A model generated the notes under the pieces. That model searched no databases. It was given only the letters and a program-made list of their open reading frames with translations, and was not told the origin of the DNA. Source: Bacteroidales bacterium (GTDB lineage: Bacteria; Bacteroidota; Bacteroidia; Bacteroidales; UBA932). Taken from it: 64,000 nucleotides of DNA. The stretch covers positions 1-64,000 of the forward strand of contig JAHHQP010000005.1 of the NCBI GenBank assembly GCA_020026355.1, written 5' to 3'. Numbering within the stretch: position 1 is the first letter of the stretch; each line of letters opens with the position of its first letter. Both the position numbers and the translations under genes were made by a program. Positions 1 to 8,591 of this stretch are shown here, one piece after another.

Positions 1-4
1 TGAC

Positions 5-44
5 AAGTCCTGATCATCTATGATGGTCGGGACTTTGTTTTTTA
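5..44 (+). terminator. Intrinsic terminator of an upstream gene outside the window
   Basis: An imperfect stem-loop (arms about 5-18 and 22-35, with AAGTCC pairing GGACTT at the base) is followed by a T-rich run at 36-44. It reads as a rightward terminator for a gene that ends left of the window. Confidence 0.6.
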
Positions 45-358
45 TTCAGGGTCCTGCTGTCTTCGTAGGTCCTGCCTGCTGTGCATGTTATCAGTAACTT
101 TTGCTGTTCATTCTTCGGCAACGTCAAATGTCCTGTTTCCTATCCGCTCGATCATGAATGTAGTAAAGACTACTTCTTCATCGTAACTTTTTGATTTCCG
201 GAACTATAGGATTGTCCAGATTAGGATGTCAATGATTTTTTGTTTATATTCAGACAGATGATTGTCTTGGTGATGGCAACTTCAATGAACCGTTCAGGCG
301 TTCTGAAGGATATCGCAGAATGGATTCATTCTCTTGAAGAAGTTCAATTTTTTTATTT
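45..358. other. Intergenic stretch before the antiporter gene
   Basis: This AT-rich stretch contains no convincing gene. A reading frame on the minus strand overlaps the start of the antiporter and is out of keeping with any known protein. A TAACTTTTG string near 94-102 resembles the Bacteroidota -7 box but has one extra T, so no promoter is assigned. Confidence 0.4.
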
Positions 359-1810
359 ATGATAGAATCTATAACGACACAAAACATACTCTTGTCGGGC
401 TCGATATTGCTTTTCGCAAGTATCCTGTTAGGCAAGACAGGCCATCGTTTCGGTGTTCCTGCACTTCTTTTGTTCCTGGTCATCGGAATGCTGGCCGGTA
501 CAGATGGTTTAGGCATCCAATATGATGACATGCGAGGTGCGCAATTCATAGGTATGGTCTCCTTATGTATCATTCTTTTCTCTGGAGGAATGGATACTAA
601 ATTCGAGAGCATACGTCCTGTCCTTCTGCCAGGTCTTGTCTTATCTACGGCTGGCGTTCTGTTGACGGCTGCCTTCAGCGGGCTGTTCATCTGGTGGATA
701 ACCGGTATGTCCTGGAGCGGTATCCATCTTGGGCTGATGACATCTTTGCTTTTGGCCGCCACGATGTCATCGACAGACTCAGCTTCTGTATTTGCCATCC
801 TGCGATCTCAAAAAATGAAGTTGAAATATAACCTTCGGCCTATGCTTGAACTGGAAAGTGGAAGTAACGATCCTATGGCATATATGCTTACTGTAGTGAT
901 TATCCAGTCAGTTACAGGCGAGAACGCAGGTTTGCTTGATATAGTGTCTACCTTTGTCAGACAATTTGGCTTTGGTCTGTTGGCCGGTTATGGATTGGGA
1001 AAATTGGCTGTATATGCCATAAATAATCTTGACATGGACAATAAGGCGCTTTATCCGATATTTACATTGGCTTTTACTTTTTTTGCTTTCTCCGTGACAG
1101 ATATGCTTGGTGGAAACGGTTATCTTGCTGTCTACATCGGCGGTATGCTTATCGGTAATTCTCGGATTGCCAATCGTAGGGAAATCGGGCGATTCTTTGA
1201 TGGCCTGACGTGGTTGTTTCAGATGATCATGTTTATTATGTTGGGGTTATTGGTGAATCCTCATGAACTGTTGGAAATCGCTCCAATAGGTCTCCTTATC
1301 GGCTTGTTCATGATATTGGCAGCTCGTCCGGCAAGTGTCTTTCTGTGCCTCGCTCCATTCAGGAACATAAAATTGCGTTCCCGTTTTTATGTCTCATGGG
1401 TCGGTCTTCGAGGGGCAGTGCCGATTATCTTCGCGATTTATCCTGTGATGGCACATATTCCTCAAGCAAGGCAGTTGTTCAATATTGTTTTTTTCATTAC
1501 AATCATGTCTTTGGTCTTGCAAGGGATGACCATCTCGTGGATGGCGCGAAGACTGCAGCTTTCGTCTGAACTGGAAAATGAAGGAAGTGATTTCGGGGTG
1601 GAAATCCCAGAAGAGATGGGGTCCCGATTGACGGACCTTACTGTAACGGAGGGGCTTCTTGAGGAAGGAGATACCCTTAAAGATATCTCCTTGCCGCATG
1701 ATGCCCTCGTGATGATCGTCAGACGAGGAGAGAAATATTTCATTCCAGATGGATCTCTGCAATTGCATGTCGGAGATGAACTGTTGTTGATATCTGAAAA
1801 GAAAGAATAA
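359..1810 (+). CDS. Potassium/proton antiporter, CPA1/NhaP2 type with RCK_C domain
   Basis: This 483-residue inner-membrane protein is a cation:proton antiporter of the CPA1 family, probably exporting K+ (or Na+) in exchange for protons. About a dozen hydrophobic segments fill residues 8-395. The ion-site signature is visible as SSTD with D140 and as GSND with N170-D171. Residues about 405-481 form a soluble TrkA_C/RCK_C regulatory domain, the arrangement of NhaP2/CvrA antiporters. The ATG at 359 is preceded by a T-rich stretch without a Shine-Dalgarno sequence. It converges with the BCCT transporter gene, so the two osmolyte/ion transporters end back to back. Base composition is AT-richer than most of the window. 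The ion specificity is inferred from the family. Confidence 0.85.
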   Translation: MIESITTQNILLSGSILLFASILLGKTGHRFGVPALLLFLVIGMLAGTDGLGIQYDDMRGAQFIGMVSLCIILFSGGMDTKFESIRPVLLPGLVLSTAGVLLTAAFSGLFIWWITGMSWSGIHLGLMTSLLLAATMSSTDSASVFAILRSQKMKLKYNLRPMLELESGSNDPMAYMLTVVIIQSVTGENAGLLDIVSTFVRQFGFGLLAGYGLGKLAVYAINNLDMDNKALYPIFTLAFTFFAFSVTDMLGGNGYLAVYIGGMLIGNSRIANRREIGRFFDGLTWLFQMIMFIMLGLLVNPHELLEIAPIGLLIGLFMILAARPASVFLCLAPFRNIKLRSRFYVSWVGLRGAVPIIFAIYPVMAHIPQARQLFNIVFFITIMSLVLQGMTISWMARRLQLSSELENEGSDFGVEIPEEMGSRLTDLTVTEGLLEEGDTLKDISLPHDALVMIVRRGEKYFIPDGSLQLHVGDELLLISEKKE

Positions 1811-1818
1811 TGCTGTCT

Positions 1819-3837
1819 CTATATATTGATGTCAGATTTATCTGCCAGAAGCAGTTCATTTTCAGCATTTGCTACTATGTTCAGGAAGCGTTCGTATTCT
1901 CGAAGAATATCTGAAATAAGCTCTTCTTTTGATAAATATTGAATATCATTGCCACGTCTTCCGCTATTGTAATAAGATACAGGAATGTAACTGATATCAG
2001 AAGAGCTGTCTGGCATATTCTCTTCATTCAGCAGCAAGTCAGACATGACCTTTTTTTCTGCCATGACACCATATTTGAAATTTGTAATGGTGTCATAAGG
2101 AATAATTATTTCCCATGAGAGACTGGAAGATTTGTTCTTGTTGTGAACAATTACAGCATTGATTCCTGATATCTTCAATTGTTTTTGCAATTCTTGAAAA
2201 GCGGGAAGTACTATCGTATCCATGAATTCATGGATGTCCTTTTTGTCATTGAATGACATGATCTGATTGAGTCGCTCGTGCCATCTGCTTCCATCCCATC
2301 TCTGGCTACCGTACGGGAACTTGTATTTGTAGAACATCACATCTATTTTAATTGCTTTCCAGAGACAGTAGCATAGCAGCAGCATAACAAGTCCGAAAGG
2401 AAGAGCTGTGACAAGAAAAGTTGTTTGCAGGGCTCGCAATCCGCCTGTCTTGAGAAGAATGATGGTTACTGCTATCAGCATGATGCCCCAGAAGAGCTTT
2501 TGCCATACCGGTGATTTCTTGTTGTTGGTCGTCAGGTTGTCAATGACGAGGATTCCCGAATCTGCGGAGGTGACGAAGAAGACAGCGATCAGTATCAGTG
2601 ATACGCCTGTGAGCAATTTGCCCATAGGCAGATAGTCAAAGAATTTGAAAAGCAAGACTTCCGGCTGGTCAGCAAGTGCCGATAAGGCTCCTCCTGCAAT
2701 ATTTTCATCTATCCAGATGGCTCCATTTCCGAAGACAGTCATCCATAGGAATACGAAGATAGATGGACAGATGATGACTCCCAGACAGAATTCACGGATA
2801 GTTCTGCCCTTCGATATGCGTGCTATGAATAGTCCTACGAAAGGCGACCATGCAATCCACCATGCCCAGTACATGACGGTCCAGTCCCTGAACCAGCCTA
2901 TGCCTTCAGGTTCAAAGGCATAGGTATCAAAGGTAAGATGAATCAGATTCCCCAGATAATTTCCGAATCCTTCACAGAAGGCATTTACGAGAAAATTGGT
3001 CGGTCCTGCAAAAAGCACGAAAAGCAAAAGCAGACATGCCAGCAGAAGATTCAGATCACTCAACCTTTTGACGCCTTTATTCATTCCGAGCAGGGCAGAT
3101 GTGATGGCCATTGAAGTGACGATGATCACGATGATTGCTTGTGTTTTAAAAGTGGAATTCTCAATCCATCCCATGGATTCTAATCCGGAACAGAGTTGGA
3201 GCGCCCCTATTCCTAGAGAAGTGGAGATGCTGAAGAAGGTGCAGCACAAAGCGAATATGTCTACAATGGCTCCGATCGGTCCGTTGATTTTATCTTTCAG
3301 TATAGGATACAATCCGCTTCGGACAGAAAGGGGAAGGTTGTATCTGAATGAAAAATAGGAGAGGATGAGTCCCATCACGGCATAAATTGTCCATGCATGA
3401 AACCCCCAGTGGAAAAAAGTGTTCAGTTGTGCTTCTTTGGCCAGTTCCTGTGTGTCGGCCAGGGCCGGGTTCGCATAGTGAGCCATCGGTTCACCTATAC
3501 CATAGAACATCAGGCCGATTCCCATTCCTGCGGCAAAGAGCATGGCTATCCATGAGAATGTACTGTATTGTGGTTTTGAATTGTCCTGTCCTAATTTGAT
3601 GTTTCCAACTTTGCTGAAGGTGAGGAAACAGACGAATCCGAAAAATAAAATGCACAATAGAATGTACATCCAGCTGAGATGAGAAAATATAAAGTCTCGG
3701 CTGGTATTCATCACGATTTCGGTTTTTGAGGGAAAGAGGCCCGCCAGAATGGTAATCAGCAATAATGTGACAATTCCAGGAATGCCGACGGATTTTGTAA
3801 ATGTGCTGTTTTTCTTGAGTTTTTCGATCAATTTCAT
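1819..3837 (-). CDS. BCCT-family betaine/choline/carnitine transporter
   Basis: This 672-residue secondary transporter imports a quaternary ammonium osmolyte such as glycine betaine or choline, driven by Na+ or H+. It has twelve hydrophobic segments, the glycine-rich stretch GMGIG at residues 104-108 (substrate and sodium region) and the tryptophan-rich helix followed by ARISKGRTIREF at about 337-349, both diagnostic of BCCT proteins. A soluble C-terminal domain of roughly 180 residues follows the last helix, like the osmosensing tail of E. coli BetT, which is nearly the same length. No choline oxidation genes are adjacent. A minus-strand -7 box at 3952-3959 lies about 115 bp upstream. The exact substrate cannot be read from the sequence. 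Confidence 0.87.
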   Translation of the reverse strand: MKLIEKLKKNSTFTKSVGIPGIVTLLLITILAGLFPSKTEIVMNTSRDFIFSHLSWMYILLCILFFGFVCFLTFSKVGNIKLGQDNSKPQYSTFSWIAMLFAAGMGIGLMFYGIGEPMAHYANPALADTQELAKEAQLNTFFHWGFHAWTIYAVMGLILSYFSFRYNLPLSVRSGLYPILKDKINGPIGAIVDIFALCCTFFSISTSLGIGALQLCSGLESMGWIENSTFKTQAIIVIIVTSMAITSALLGMNKGVKRLSDLNLLLACLLLLFVLFAGPTNFLVNAFCEGFGNYLGNLIHLTFDTYAFEPEGIGWFRDWTVMYWAWWIAWSPFVGLFIARISKGRTIREFCLGVIICPSIFVFLWMTVFGNGAIWIDENIAGGALSALADQPEVLLFKFFDYLPMGKLLTGVSLILIAVFFVTSADSGILVIDNLTTNNKKSPVWQKLFWGIMLIAVTIILLKTGGLRALQTTFLVTALPFGLVMLLLCYCLWKAIKIDVMFYKYKFPYGSQRWDGSRWHERLNQIMSFNDKKDIHEFMDTIVLPAFQELQKQLKISGINAVIVHNKNKSSSLSWEIIIPYDTITNFKYGVMAEKKVMSDLLLNEENMPDSSSDISYIPVSYYNSGRRGNDIQYLSKEELISDILREYERFLNIVANAENELLLADKSDINI

Positions 3838-4244
3838 GTACTGTAATTTTTTTCAGGTTTATCTCTGTTTCTGTTCTGTTTTTGCATCCAGACTGGAGAA
3901 CAGGACAGAATGGTGGAAATTCATTGTCCGCATGAAGACAGAGTCTGATTTCAAAGGTATATCAGTTGTGTATCTTTGCTGTCTGGTCAATCGGATCCAG
4001 GAAGACATAAAAATCTTTCAATATAGCAAATAAATCGATATAATCCAAATCTGCTGTGAAATGGCGATTTCTGTGCAGTTTACTATGGGCGACATTGGTT
4101 TACGTCGCAAGGAATATGAATCCGATCGATGATGATTCTTATCTTTAGTCAATTCTTGTACAAGGGAAGAATGTTTGAGTGTTCAAGGATCAGCAAATTG
4201 ACGTCCGGAGCGAAATTATTTTCAATTTTCGCTTTCATTTCAAG
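3838..4244. other. Intergenic stretch between BCCT gene and tRNA-Ser
   Basis: About 400 bp without a credible gene; the short reading frames here are unlike any known protein. It carries the promoter of the BCCT gene (minus strand) and, on the plus strand, another perfect TAnnTTTG box at 3971-3978 that has no obvious gene behind it. A small RNA cannot be excluded. Confidence 0.4.
3952..3959 (-). promoter_or_regulatory. Predicted -7 box of the BCCT transporter gene
   Basis: CAAAGGTA on the plus strand reads TACCTTTG on the minus strand, a full match to the Bacteroidota TAnnTTTG consensus. No clear TTTG -33 box is seen at 19-21 bp. Confidence 0.5.
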
Positions 4245-4267
4245 AAAAAGTTGTATATTTGCAATCC
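4245..4267 (+). promoter_or_regulatory. tRNA-Ser promoter (23-bp block shared with tRNA-Arg)
   Basis: TATATTTG at 4254-4261 is a perfect -7 box. The surrounding 23 bp are identical to 18418-18440 in front of tRNA-Arg, marking this block as a tRNA promoter. Confidence 0.75.
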
Positions 4268-4295
4268 TCAAACGAGAAATCGCTGAAGAGATACT

Positions 4296-4383
4296 GGAGA
4301 GGTGCTCGAGTGGTTGAAGAGGCACGCCTGGAAAGCGTGTATACCCCTAAAGGGTATCACGGGTTCGAATCCCGTTCTCTCCG
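4296..4383 (+). tRNA. tRNA-Ser (anticodon GGA)
   Basis: The 88-nt gene folds into a class II tRNA. The acceptor stem GGAGAGG (4296-4302) pairs with TCTCTCC (4376-4382, one G:U), the discriminator base is G, the anticodon loop is CTGGAAA with anticodon GGA, the variable arm is long as expected for serine, and the T arm contains GGTTCGAATCC. CCA is not encoded. Confidence 0.96.
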
Positions 4384-4394
4384 CAAAATCTGCA

Positions 4395-4422
4395 AGCCTG
4401 GAACCATGTTCCGGGCTTTTTT
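4395..4422 (+). terminator. Terminator of tRNA-Ser
   Basis: AGCCTGGAAC (4395-4404) pairs with GTTCCGGGCT (4408-4417) around a CAT loop and is followed by a run of T. Confidence 0.85.
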
Positions 4423-4454
4423 CATTTCTGTTTCCCTGTTCTGAGGAATTTGTT

Positions 4455-4462
4455 TAAATTCG
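4455..4462 (+). promoter_or_regulatory. Possible -7 box of the methionine sulfoxide reductase gene
   Basis: TAAATTCG matches the TAnnTTTG consensus at all fixed positions but one and lies 43 bp before the start codon. Confidence 0.35.
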
Positions 4463-4504
4463 CATCATTACATTTACTTATTCAATGCAAAAGCAGTTTG
4501 TATC

Positions 4505-4972
4505 ATGGATCATCGATTAAAAGAAGAAAAATACAGGCAGCTTCTTCCGCAGCTGGCTTCCGTCATCCAGGCCGAGTCTGACAGCATCGCGAACATGGCC
4601 AATATTTCCGCTTGTCTGAAGGAGACCTTCGATTTCTGGTGGGTGGGCTTCTATCGTGTGCTTGCACACGGAGACTCGAAAGAACTGGTCCTCGGTCCTT
4701 TCCAGGGTCCATTGGCCTGTACTAGGATTAAATATGGGAGGGGAGTCTGCGGTACGGCGTGGAAAGAGCGCAGGACGGTCATTGTACCGGATGTGGAGCT
4801 GTTTCCGGGGCATATCGCCTGCAGCAGCGCCTCTCGCTCGGAGATTGTCGTGCCGATTCTGCAGGAGGATGAGGTAGTCGCTGTACTTGACATTGACAGC
4901 CGTTTCCTCAATACTTTCGATGAGGTGGACCGTCTTTATCTTGAAAAGCTCGCGGGCATGATCCGTCTTTGA
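4505..4972 (+). CDS. msrC: Free methionine-(R)-sulfoxide reductase (GAF domain)
   Basis: This 155-residue cytosolic protein is a single GAF domain that reduces free L-methionine-(R)-sulfoxide, using thioredoxin as electron donor. The three catalytic/resolving cysteines are visible at C72, C82 and C106, in ACTRIKYGRGVCG and GHIACSSASRSEI; the spacings of 10 and 24 residues equal those of E. coli fRMsr (84/94/118). The length is normal for the family. It stands alone between tRNA-Ser and the convergent metal exporter gene. It fits the oxidative-defence content of the window, where thioredoxin and peroxiredoxin are encoded at 19.5-20.6 kb. Confidence 0.92.
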   Translation: MDHRLKEEKYRQLLPQLASVIQAESDSIANMANISACLKETFDFWWVGFYRVLAHGDSKELVLGPFQGPLACTRIKYGRGVCGTAWKERRTVIVPDVELFPGHIACSSASRSEIVVPILQEDEVVAVLDIDSRFLNTFDEVDRLYLEKLAGMIRL

Positions 4973-5025
4973 TTCCGGAACCCACCGGAGCCCGGATCTC
5001 AAATATCGGTTTCCTGATCGCTCGG

Positions 5026-6123
5026 CTAGTTCAGGCCCATCATGAGGAAACCAGCCGCAAGAGCGATGATACAGTTGATCAGTTTGGCCTTCAGATAGCC
5101 ACGTTTGCTTTCCGCCAGAAGCGGGAGGGAGGCGTGGCCATCTTGTGAGATGCTGCTGGCCAGCAGGACGGAAAACGGTACGACTCCGGAGGCATAGAGG
5201 GTGACGAAGATCATGTGCGGACCGGACTCAGGAATCAGACCGATAAGTGTGGCTAGAATGATCATCAGCGCGACATTGTCACTGATCCAGTGGCTGATGT
5301 CGATGCAGCGCATGCCTAAGCCCAGGAAAAGCAGCACTCCGAAGGTCCAGGCGAAGATGGATGGCAGATGTTTGCAGATGACGTGGTGCCAGATATGTTC
5401 ATTGATGAAATGGTCGGAGGAAAAGCAGAGGACGATGAGCAGGATGAGGCTCAGGATTCCGAAGAGAATGTGCATCCCGTCTTCATTGAGCAGGGCATTC
5501 AGACTGTGATGATGGGCCAGTTCCGTATGCTCATGACCGGTGATTCCTATGAGGAGCGCACCGATGAACAGCACCAGGCCGAGGAGCAGCACGATTCTTT
5601 TCCAGCCCCAGCTGATCTTTTTCTTGTGGACATGTCCATGGGATTCTTCTTCTTGTCCGTCTTCTTCGTGGGAGTGGACGACATAGCCGATATCATTCCT
5701 GATGCCGTCGACGAGATCGGTCGGGCGTTTCCTGCGGCTGTCGAAGAGATCGATCAGATAACCGGTGACCGTAGCGATGACCAGAAGCAGGGCGAACAGC
5801 ACGACGGCGTCTTTCGGGATGAGGGCAAGCATCATGAAGGCTTCATCTCCTGAGGAGGCGATCATCATGGCCACCAGGGCTCCGAAGCTGATGAGATGGT
5901 GGGTATACAGGGAGACAACGGCAAAGCCTCCCATGCAGCCCGGAATGCTTCCCAGCAGAGCGGATACCAGCACTTGACCTAGCCGGGTCCTGCGGAGACC
6001 TCGGAAAAGCAGACCTTTGGATTCGATGTTCAGCGATTCGATCATCATCATCATCACGATGACCAGACCGGTAATCAATATGGAATGACGTAGGGCGTCC
6101 AGTATGATGTGCAGGATTTCCAT
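5026..6123 (-). CDS. Putative 10-TM heavy-metal/manganese exporter (ArsP_2-like)
   Basis: This 365-residue polytopic membrane protein resembles the putative manganese transporter / 10-TM heavy-metal exporter family (ArsP_2). Two related motifs mark an internal duplication: GSIPGCMGGF at residues 58-67 and GLIPESGPH in the second half. Between the halves is a soluble linker rich in His, Glu and Asp (about residues 150-170), followed by a second His cluster near 200-210; both could bind divalent metal. It lies 15 bp downstream of the DUF1573 gene and is probably co-transcribed with it from the promoter at 7319-7351. The metal is not identifiable by reading; arsenic or antimony export is less likely given the histidine-rich loops. 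Confidence 0.7.
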   Translation of the reverse strand: MEILHIILDALRHSILITGLVIVMMMMIESLNIESKGLLFRGLRRTRLGQVLVSALLGSIPGCMGGFAVVSLYTHHLISFGALVAMMIASSGDEAFMMLALIPKDAVVLFALLLVIATVTGYLIDLFDSRRKRPTDLVDGIRNDIGYVVHSHEEDGQEEESHGHVHKKKISWGWKRIVLLLGLVLFIGALLIGITGHEHTELAHHHSLNALLNEDGMHILFGILSLILLIVLCFSSDHFINEHIWHHVICKHLPSIFAWTFGVLLFLGLGMRCIDISHWISDNVALMIILATLIGLIPESGPHMIFVTLYASGVVPFSVLLASSISQDGHASLPLLAESKRGYLKAKLINCIIALAAGFLMMGLN

Positions 6124-6138
6124 GTGCGGCAGAAGGGT

Positions 6139-7254
6139 TTAGTAGACAACGGAACCGGTGACGAAGAGGTTCACATACGGTCTGGAAGGGGAGTTGGTGG
6201 TCAGAGTGACGAGTGCCAGGTAATCACCTTGCGGTACGCAGCAGGTATCGAATTCCAGTTTCAGGAGGAATTCCTGGCCGGGCTTCAGGTCAGGAACCTC
6301 GTTGTGGCTCATCCCGTCGATATCGGAATCTACCTTGTGGAAAATGAGCGGACGGCCTCCTTGGTTACTCAGGATGAAGCTGGCGCGGATCGGCTGGCCT
6401 TTCTTGATGACTCCGAAATCGTAGGAACTCATCTCTACTTCCGGGAGCGGGGCTTCTGCGAGGTCCTTGCGGGTGGCGTTGCTGAAATCTTCGATGGTGA
6501 AGGCGGTGAAGATCAAATCACGGTCTCCATTGGAACCGCTCCGCACTTTATCATTGACCTTGACGGTAGCATGATACTCGTTGTTTCCCCAGAGTTCTGG
6601 GGAGGAGGTAATGCAGAAGTGCAGTCTCGCCGTACTCCTTGCCGGAATAGGGTTTGGCTGCACTTTCACTTCCAGATGGTCTGAGACGTTCTCGAAACTG
6701 ATCCGGATCGGCCGGTCGGACAGGTTCGCGACCATCTCCGAATTGCTTCTCATCTGTCCTTGGCTCATGTTCCCGCACCTGATGGAATTCTTTTCCAAGG
6801 CCAATGGACCGAAGCTCAGGGGATAGAGCTCTTCAAGGCTGTACTGCTTTTCGTGCGTGTTGCCTTTGATGCGCAGGACGACGGGGCGTTTCACCTCCGA
6901 AACATAGGCGGTCACGCTCTTGCTGAAAGAGTAGGCCCCTTCATCATTGGTATAGGTGACGGTAATCTTTCCTTTTTCTCCCGGTCTTATCGGATTCCGG
7001 GTCCACTTCGCTTCCGTGCAGCCGCAGGAGGTCACTACATTGTAGATCACGATCGGTTTCTTGCTGCCGTTGGTGACGGTAAAGACACAGGAGACCGCTC
7101 CGTCGCTCATCAGGATGTCCCCGAAATTGTGGACATTCTTGTTGATGACGATTCCGTTTCCCAGATTGATTTCCTGGGCCTGGATCGTCCAGGAGGCATT
7201 CAGGAACAGACCGGAAAGCAAGGCTATCAGGTATGTCAGAATTTTTTTCATCAT
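6139..7254 (-). CDS. DUF1573 domain-containing exported protein
   Basis: This 371-residue protein has an N-terminal signal peptide (hydrophobic core at residues 5-20, cleavage probably near 27) and at least two Ig-like DUF1573 modules. The first is at about residues 40-105, with the typical VHNFGDI start and the TSCGCTEA motif. The second is at about 278-365, beginning YDFGVIKKGQ. Between them is a related beta-rich segment. DUF1573 proteins are common, poorly understood envelope proteins of Bacteroidota. It begins the two-gene unit that continues with the metal exporter gene. Two adjacent methionines (7254 and 7251) could both start translation. Function unknown. Confidence 0.85.
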   Translation of the reverse strand: MMKKILTYLIALLSGLFLNASWTIQAQEINLGNGIVINKNVHNFGDILMSDGAVSCVFTVTNGSKKPIVIYNVVTSCGCTEAKWTRNPIRPGEKGKITVTYTNDEGAYSFSKSVTAYVSEVKRPVVLRIKGNTHEKQYSLEELYPLSFGPLALEKNSIRCGNMSQGQMRSNSEMVANLSDRPIRISFENVSDHLEVKVQPNPIPARSTARLHFCITSSPELWGNNEYHATVKVNDKVRSGSNGDRDLIFTAFTIEDFSNATRKDLAEAPLPEVEMSSYDFGVIKKGQPIRASFILSNQGGRPLIFHKVDSDIDGMSHNEVPDLKPGQEFLLKLEFDTCCVPQGDYLALVTLTTNSPSRPYVNLFVTGSVVY

Positions 7255-7318
7255 TGTCGTTTTCTAATGCAAACGGGTGTGATTCATCTTTCTCATGAAA
7301 GACCGGTTTGCGGCCTAT

Positions 7319-7351
7319 ATGTTCACAAAGATAGTATATTTTTGTGAACAT
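7319..7351. promoter_or_regulatory. Perfect palindrome containing divergent -7 boxes
   Basis: Two perfect 11-bp arms, ATGTTCACAAA (7319-7329) and TTTGTGAACAT (7341-7351), flank an 11-bp AT-rich spacer. Each arm edge forms part of a -7 box: TATCTTTG on the minus strand (7333-7326), facing the DUF1573 gene, and TATTTTTG on the plus strand (7337-7344). It is best read as a repressor operator laid over the DUF1573-exporter promoter. There is no T-run on the minus strand, so a terminator for the YitT gene is less likely. Confidence 0.65.
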
Positions 7352-7389
7352 ACAGGTATCCTTGAGGGGACCTTGGGAAGGTTTTGCAG

Positions 7390-8298
7390 TCAAGCCCTCT
7401 TCAGATGCTTCGGCTTTACCTTCAAGGTGTCGAAACCTTCACCGAACACACCGATTACAGCGCTCTGCGACACGAAAGCCTTCGGGTCGATCTCATGGAT
7501 GATCCTGAAGATTGTATTTGATTGACTTCCTTTAGCCAGAACAAACATCATCTTCTGCTGGTTACCAGTATACAGACCCTGAGCGTCAATCACTGTCACC
7601 CCCCTGTGCAGCGCATTGATCTCACGACCGATTTCTTCATACTTCTGCGAAATGATGAAGAATTGTACAGATGAACGAGAAAAACTCATGATCTTGTCAA
7701 TCACGAAGCTGACCACGTAAAGAGTGACATAGCCATAGACGACCTGTCCCCAATCTTTCAGCACGAAGTAGCTGCAAGTGACGATCGTCATGTTCAGAAT
7801 CATGATGATACGGCCGAGAGAGACATCATGGTATTTGTTGATGATCGCAGCGATGATATCCGTTCCGCCTGAACTGCCGTTTGCAGAAAAAGCGATACCG
7901 ATACCGCAACCGCATAGGGTGGCACCCAGTACGCAGGACATGAACACTTCATCCTTGACAAAGGATACTCCTTCGAAAAGCTGCGGAATGACCAGAAGGA
8001 AAAAGGTCAGCGTGAAAACCGCGAAGATGGTCTTGATGCTGAATTTCCAGCCGAGAATCTTTACCGAAAGAATGAGAAGAATGAAGTTGATGCAGAAATA
8101 GGTTATCTGGATCGGGAGGCCGGTCGCCCAATATACGATGGATGCGATACCCGGCAGTCCACCGACCGTGATCTTGTTAGGAAGGAGAAAAAGCGTCCAT
8201 CCGATTCCATAGAGTATCATGCCCATGGCAATCATGAGATAATCTTTACATTCATGCAACACCTCATTCTTTGAAGGTCTTGAAATTTTCTTCATCAT
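7390..8298 (-). CDS. YitT family membrane protein (DUF161 / DUF2179)
   Basis: A 302-residue membrane protein with five to six hydrophobic segments in the first 190 residues, including the glycine-rich NGSSGGTD motif, and a soluble C-terminal DUF2179 domain (about 220-295) with the GVTVIDAQGLYTG signature. YitT proteins are widespread and of unknown function; transport or sensing of a small molecule is often suggested. I chose the ATG at 8298 (MMKKISRPS) rather than the upstream start at 8382, because the extra 28 residues are AT-rich leader-like sequence unlike the family. It is followed by the palindrome at 7319-7351. Confidence 0.88.
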   Translation of the reverse strand: MMKKISRPSKNEVLHECKDYLMIAMGMILYGIGWTLFLLPNKITVGGLPGIASIVYWATGLPIQITYFCINFILLILSVKILGWKFSIKTIFAVFTLTFFLLVIPQLFEGVSFVKDEVFMSCVLGATLCGCGIGIAFSANGSSGGTDIIAAIINKYHDVSLGRIIMILNMTIVTCSYFVLKDWGQVVYGYVTLYVVSFVIDKIMSFSRSSVQFFIISQKYEEIGREINALHRGVTVIDAQGLYTGNQQKMMFVLAKGSQSNTIFRIIHEIDPKAFVSQSAVIGVFGEGFDTLKVKPKHLKRA

Positions 8299-8498
8299 TT
8301 CTATAGTTTTTAAGCGCGTAAATATATTAAAATTATGAACTACATATCCTTCTGCAGTGAAAATTGACCTTGAAAACCGCATTATATACCATTGCTATGG
8401 ATTTTCAACGAACCGATTCTCCACGCTGCAGACTCTTCCTGCTTTTTCACATGATTCTCAGTGTCATTTGCATAATACATTAATTTTTAGTATATTAT

Positions 8499-8521
8499 CG
8501 TCCTGCGAGATCTGCAGGACG
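8499..8521 (+). promoter_or_regulatory. Stem-loop in the leader of the kinase-like gene
   Basis: CGTCCTGC (8499-8506) pairs perfectly with GCAGGACG (8514-8521) around a 7-nt loop, about 70 bp before the start of the kinase-like gene. There is no T-tract, so it is more likely an RNA leader element than a terminator. Confidence 0.4.
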
Positions 8522-8573
8522 AGGTTCTCTCGGTTCAAGAGGATCTCTTTATCTTGAATAATCACATAAAAGC

Positions 8574-8591
8574 ATGAGGAGAGGAATATGA
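8574..8591 (+). other. Five-codon mini-ORF overlapping the kinase-like start
   Basis: ATG AGG AGA GGA ATA TGA encodes MRRGI and its TGA overlaps the ATG of the next gene as ATGA. The purine-rich codons also form the Shine-Dalgarno sequence of the downstream gene, so the ORF may be accidental. Confidence 0.25.

Noticed and set aside
3971..3978. A perfect plus-strand TATCTTTG box with no gene behind it
   Set aside because: Noted as a possible orphan promoter, but an 8-mer with two free positions arises often in AT-rich gaps and no transcript unit can be defined.
3749..4444. Short plus-strand frames between the BCCT gene and the tRNA, including one running through tRNA-Ser
   Set aside because: They overlap the start of the BCCT gene or the tRNA and have no coding character.
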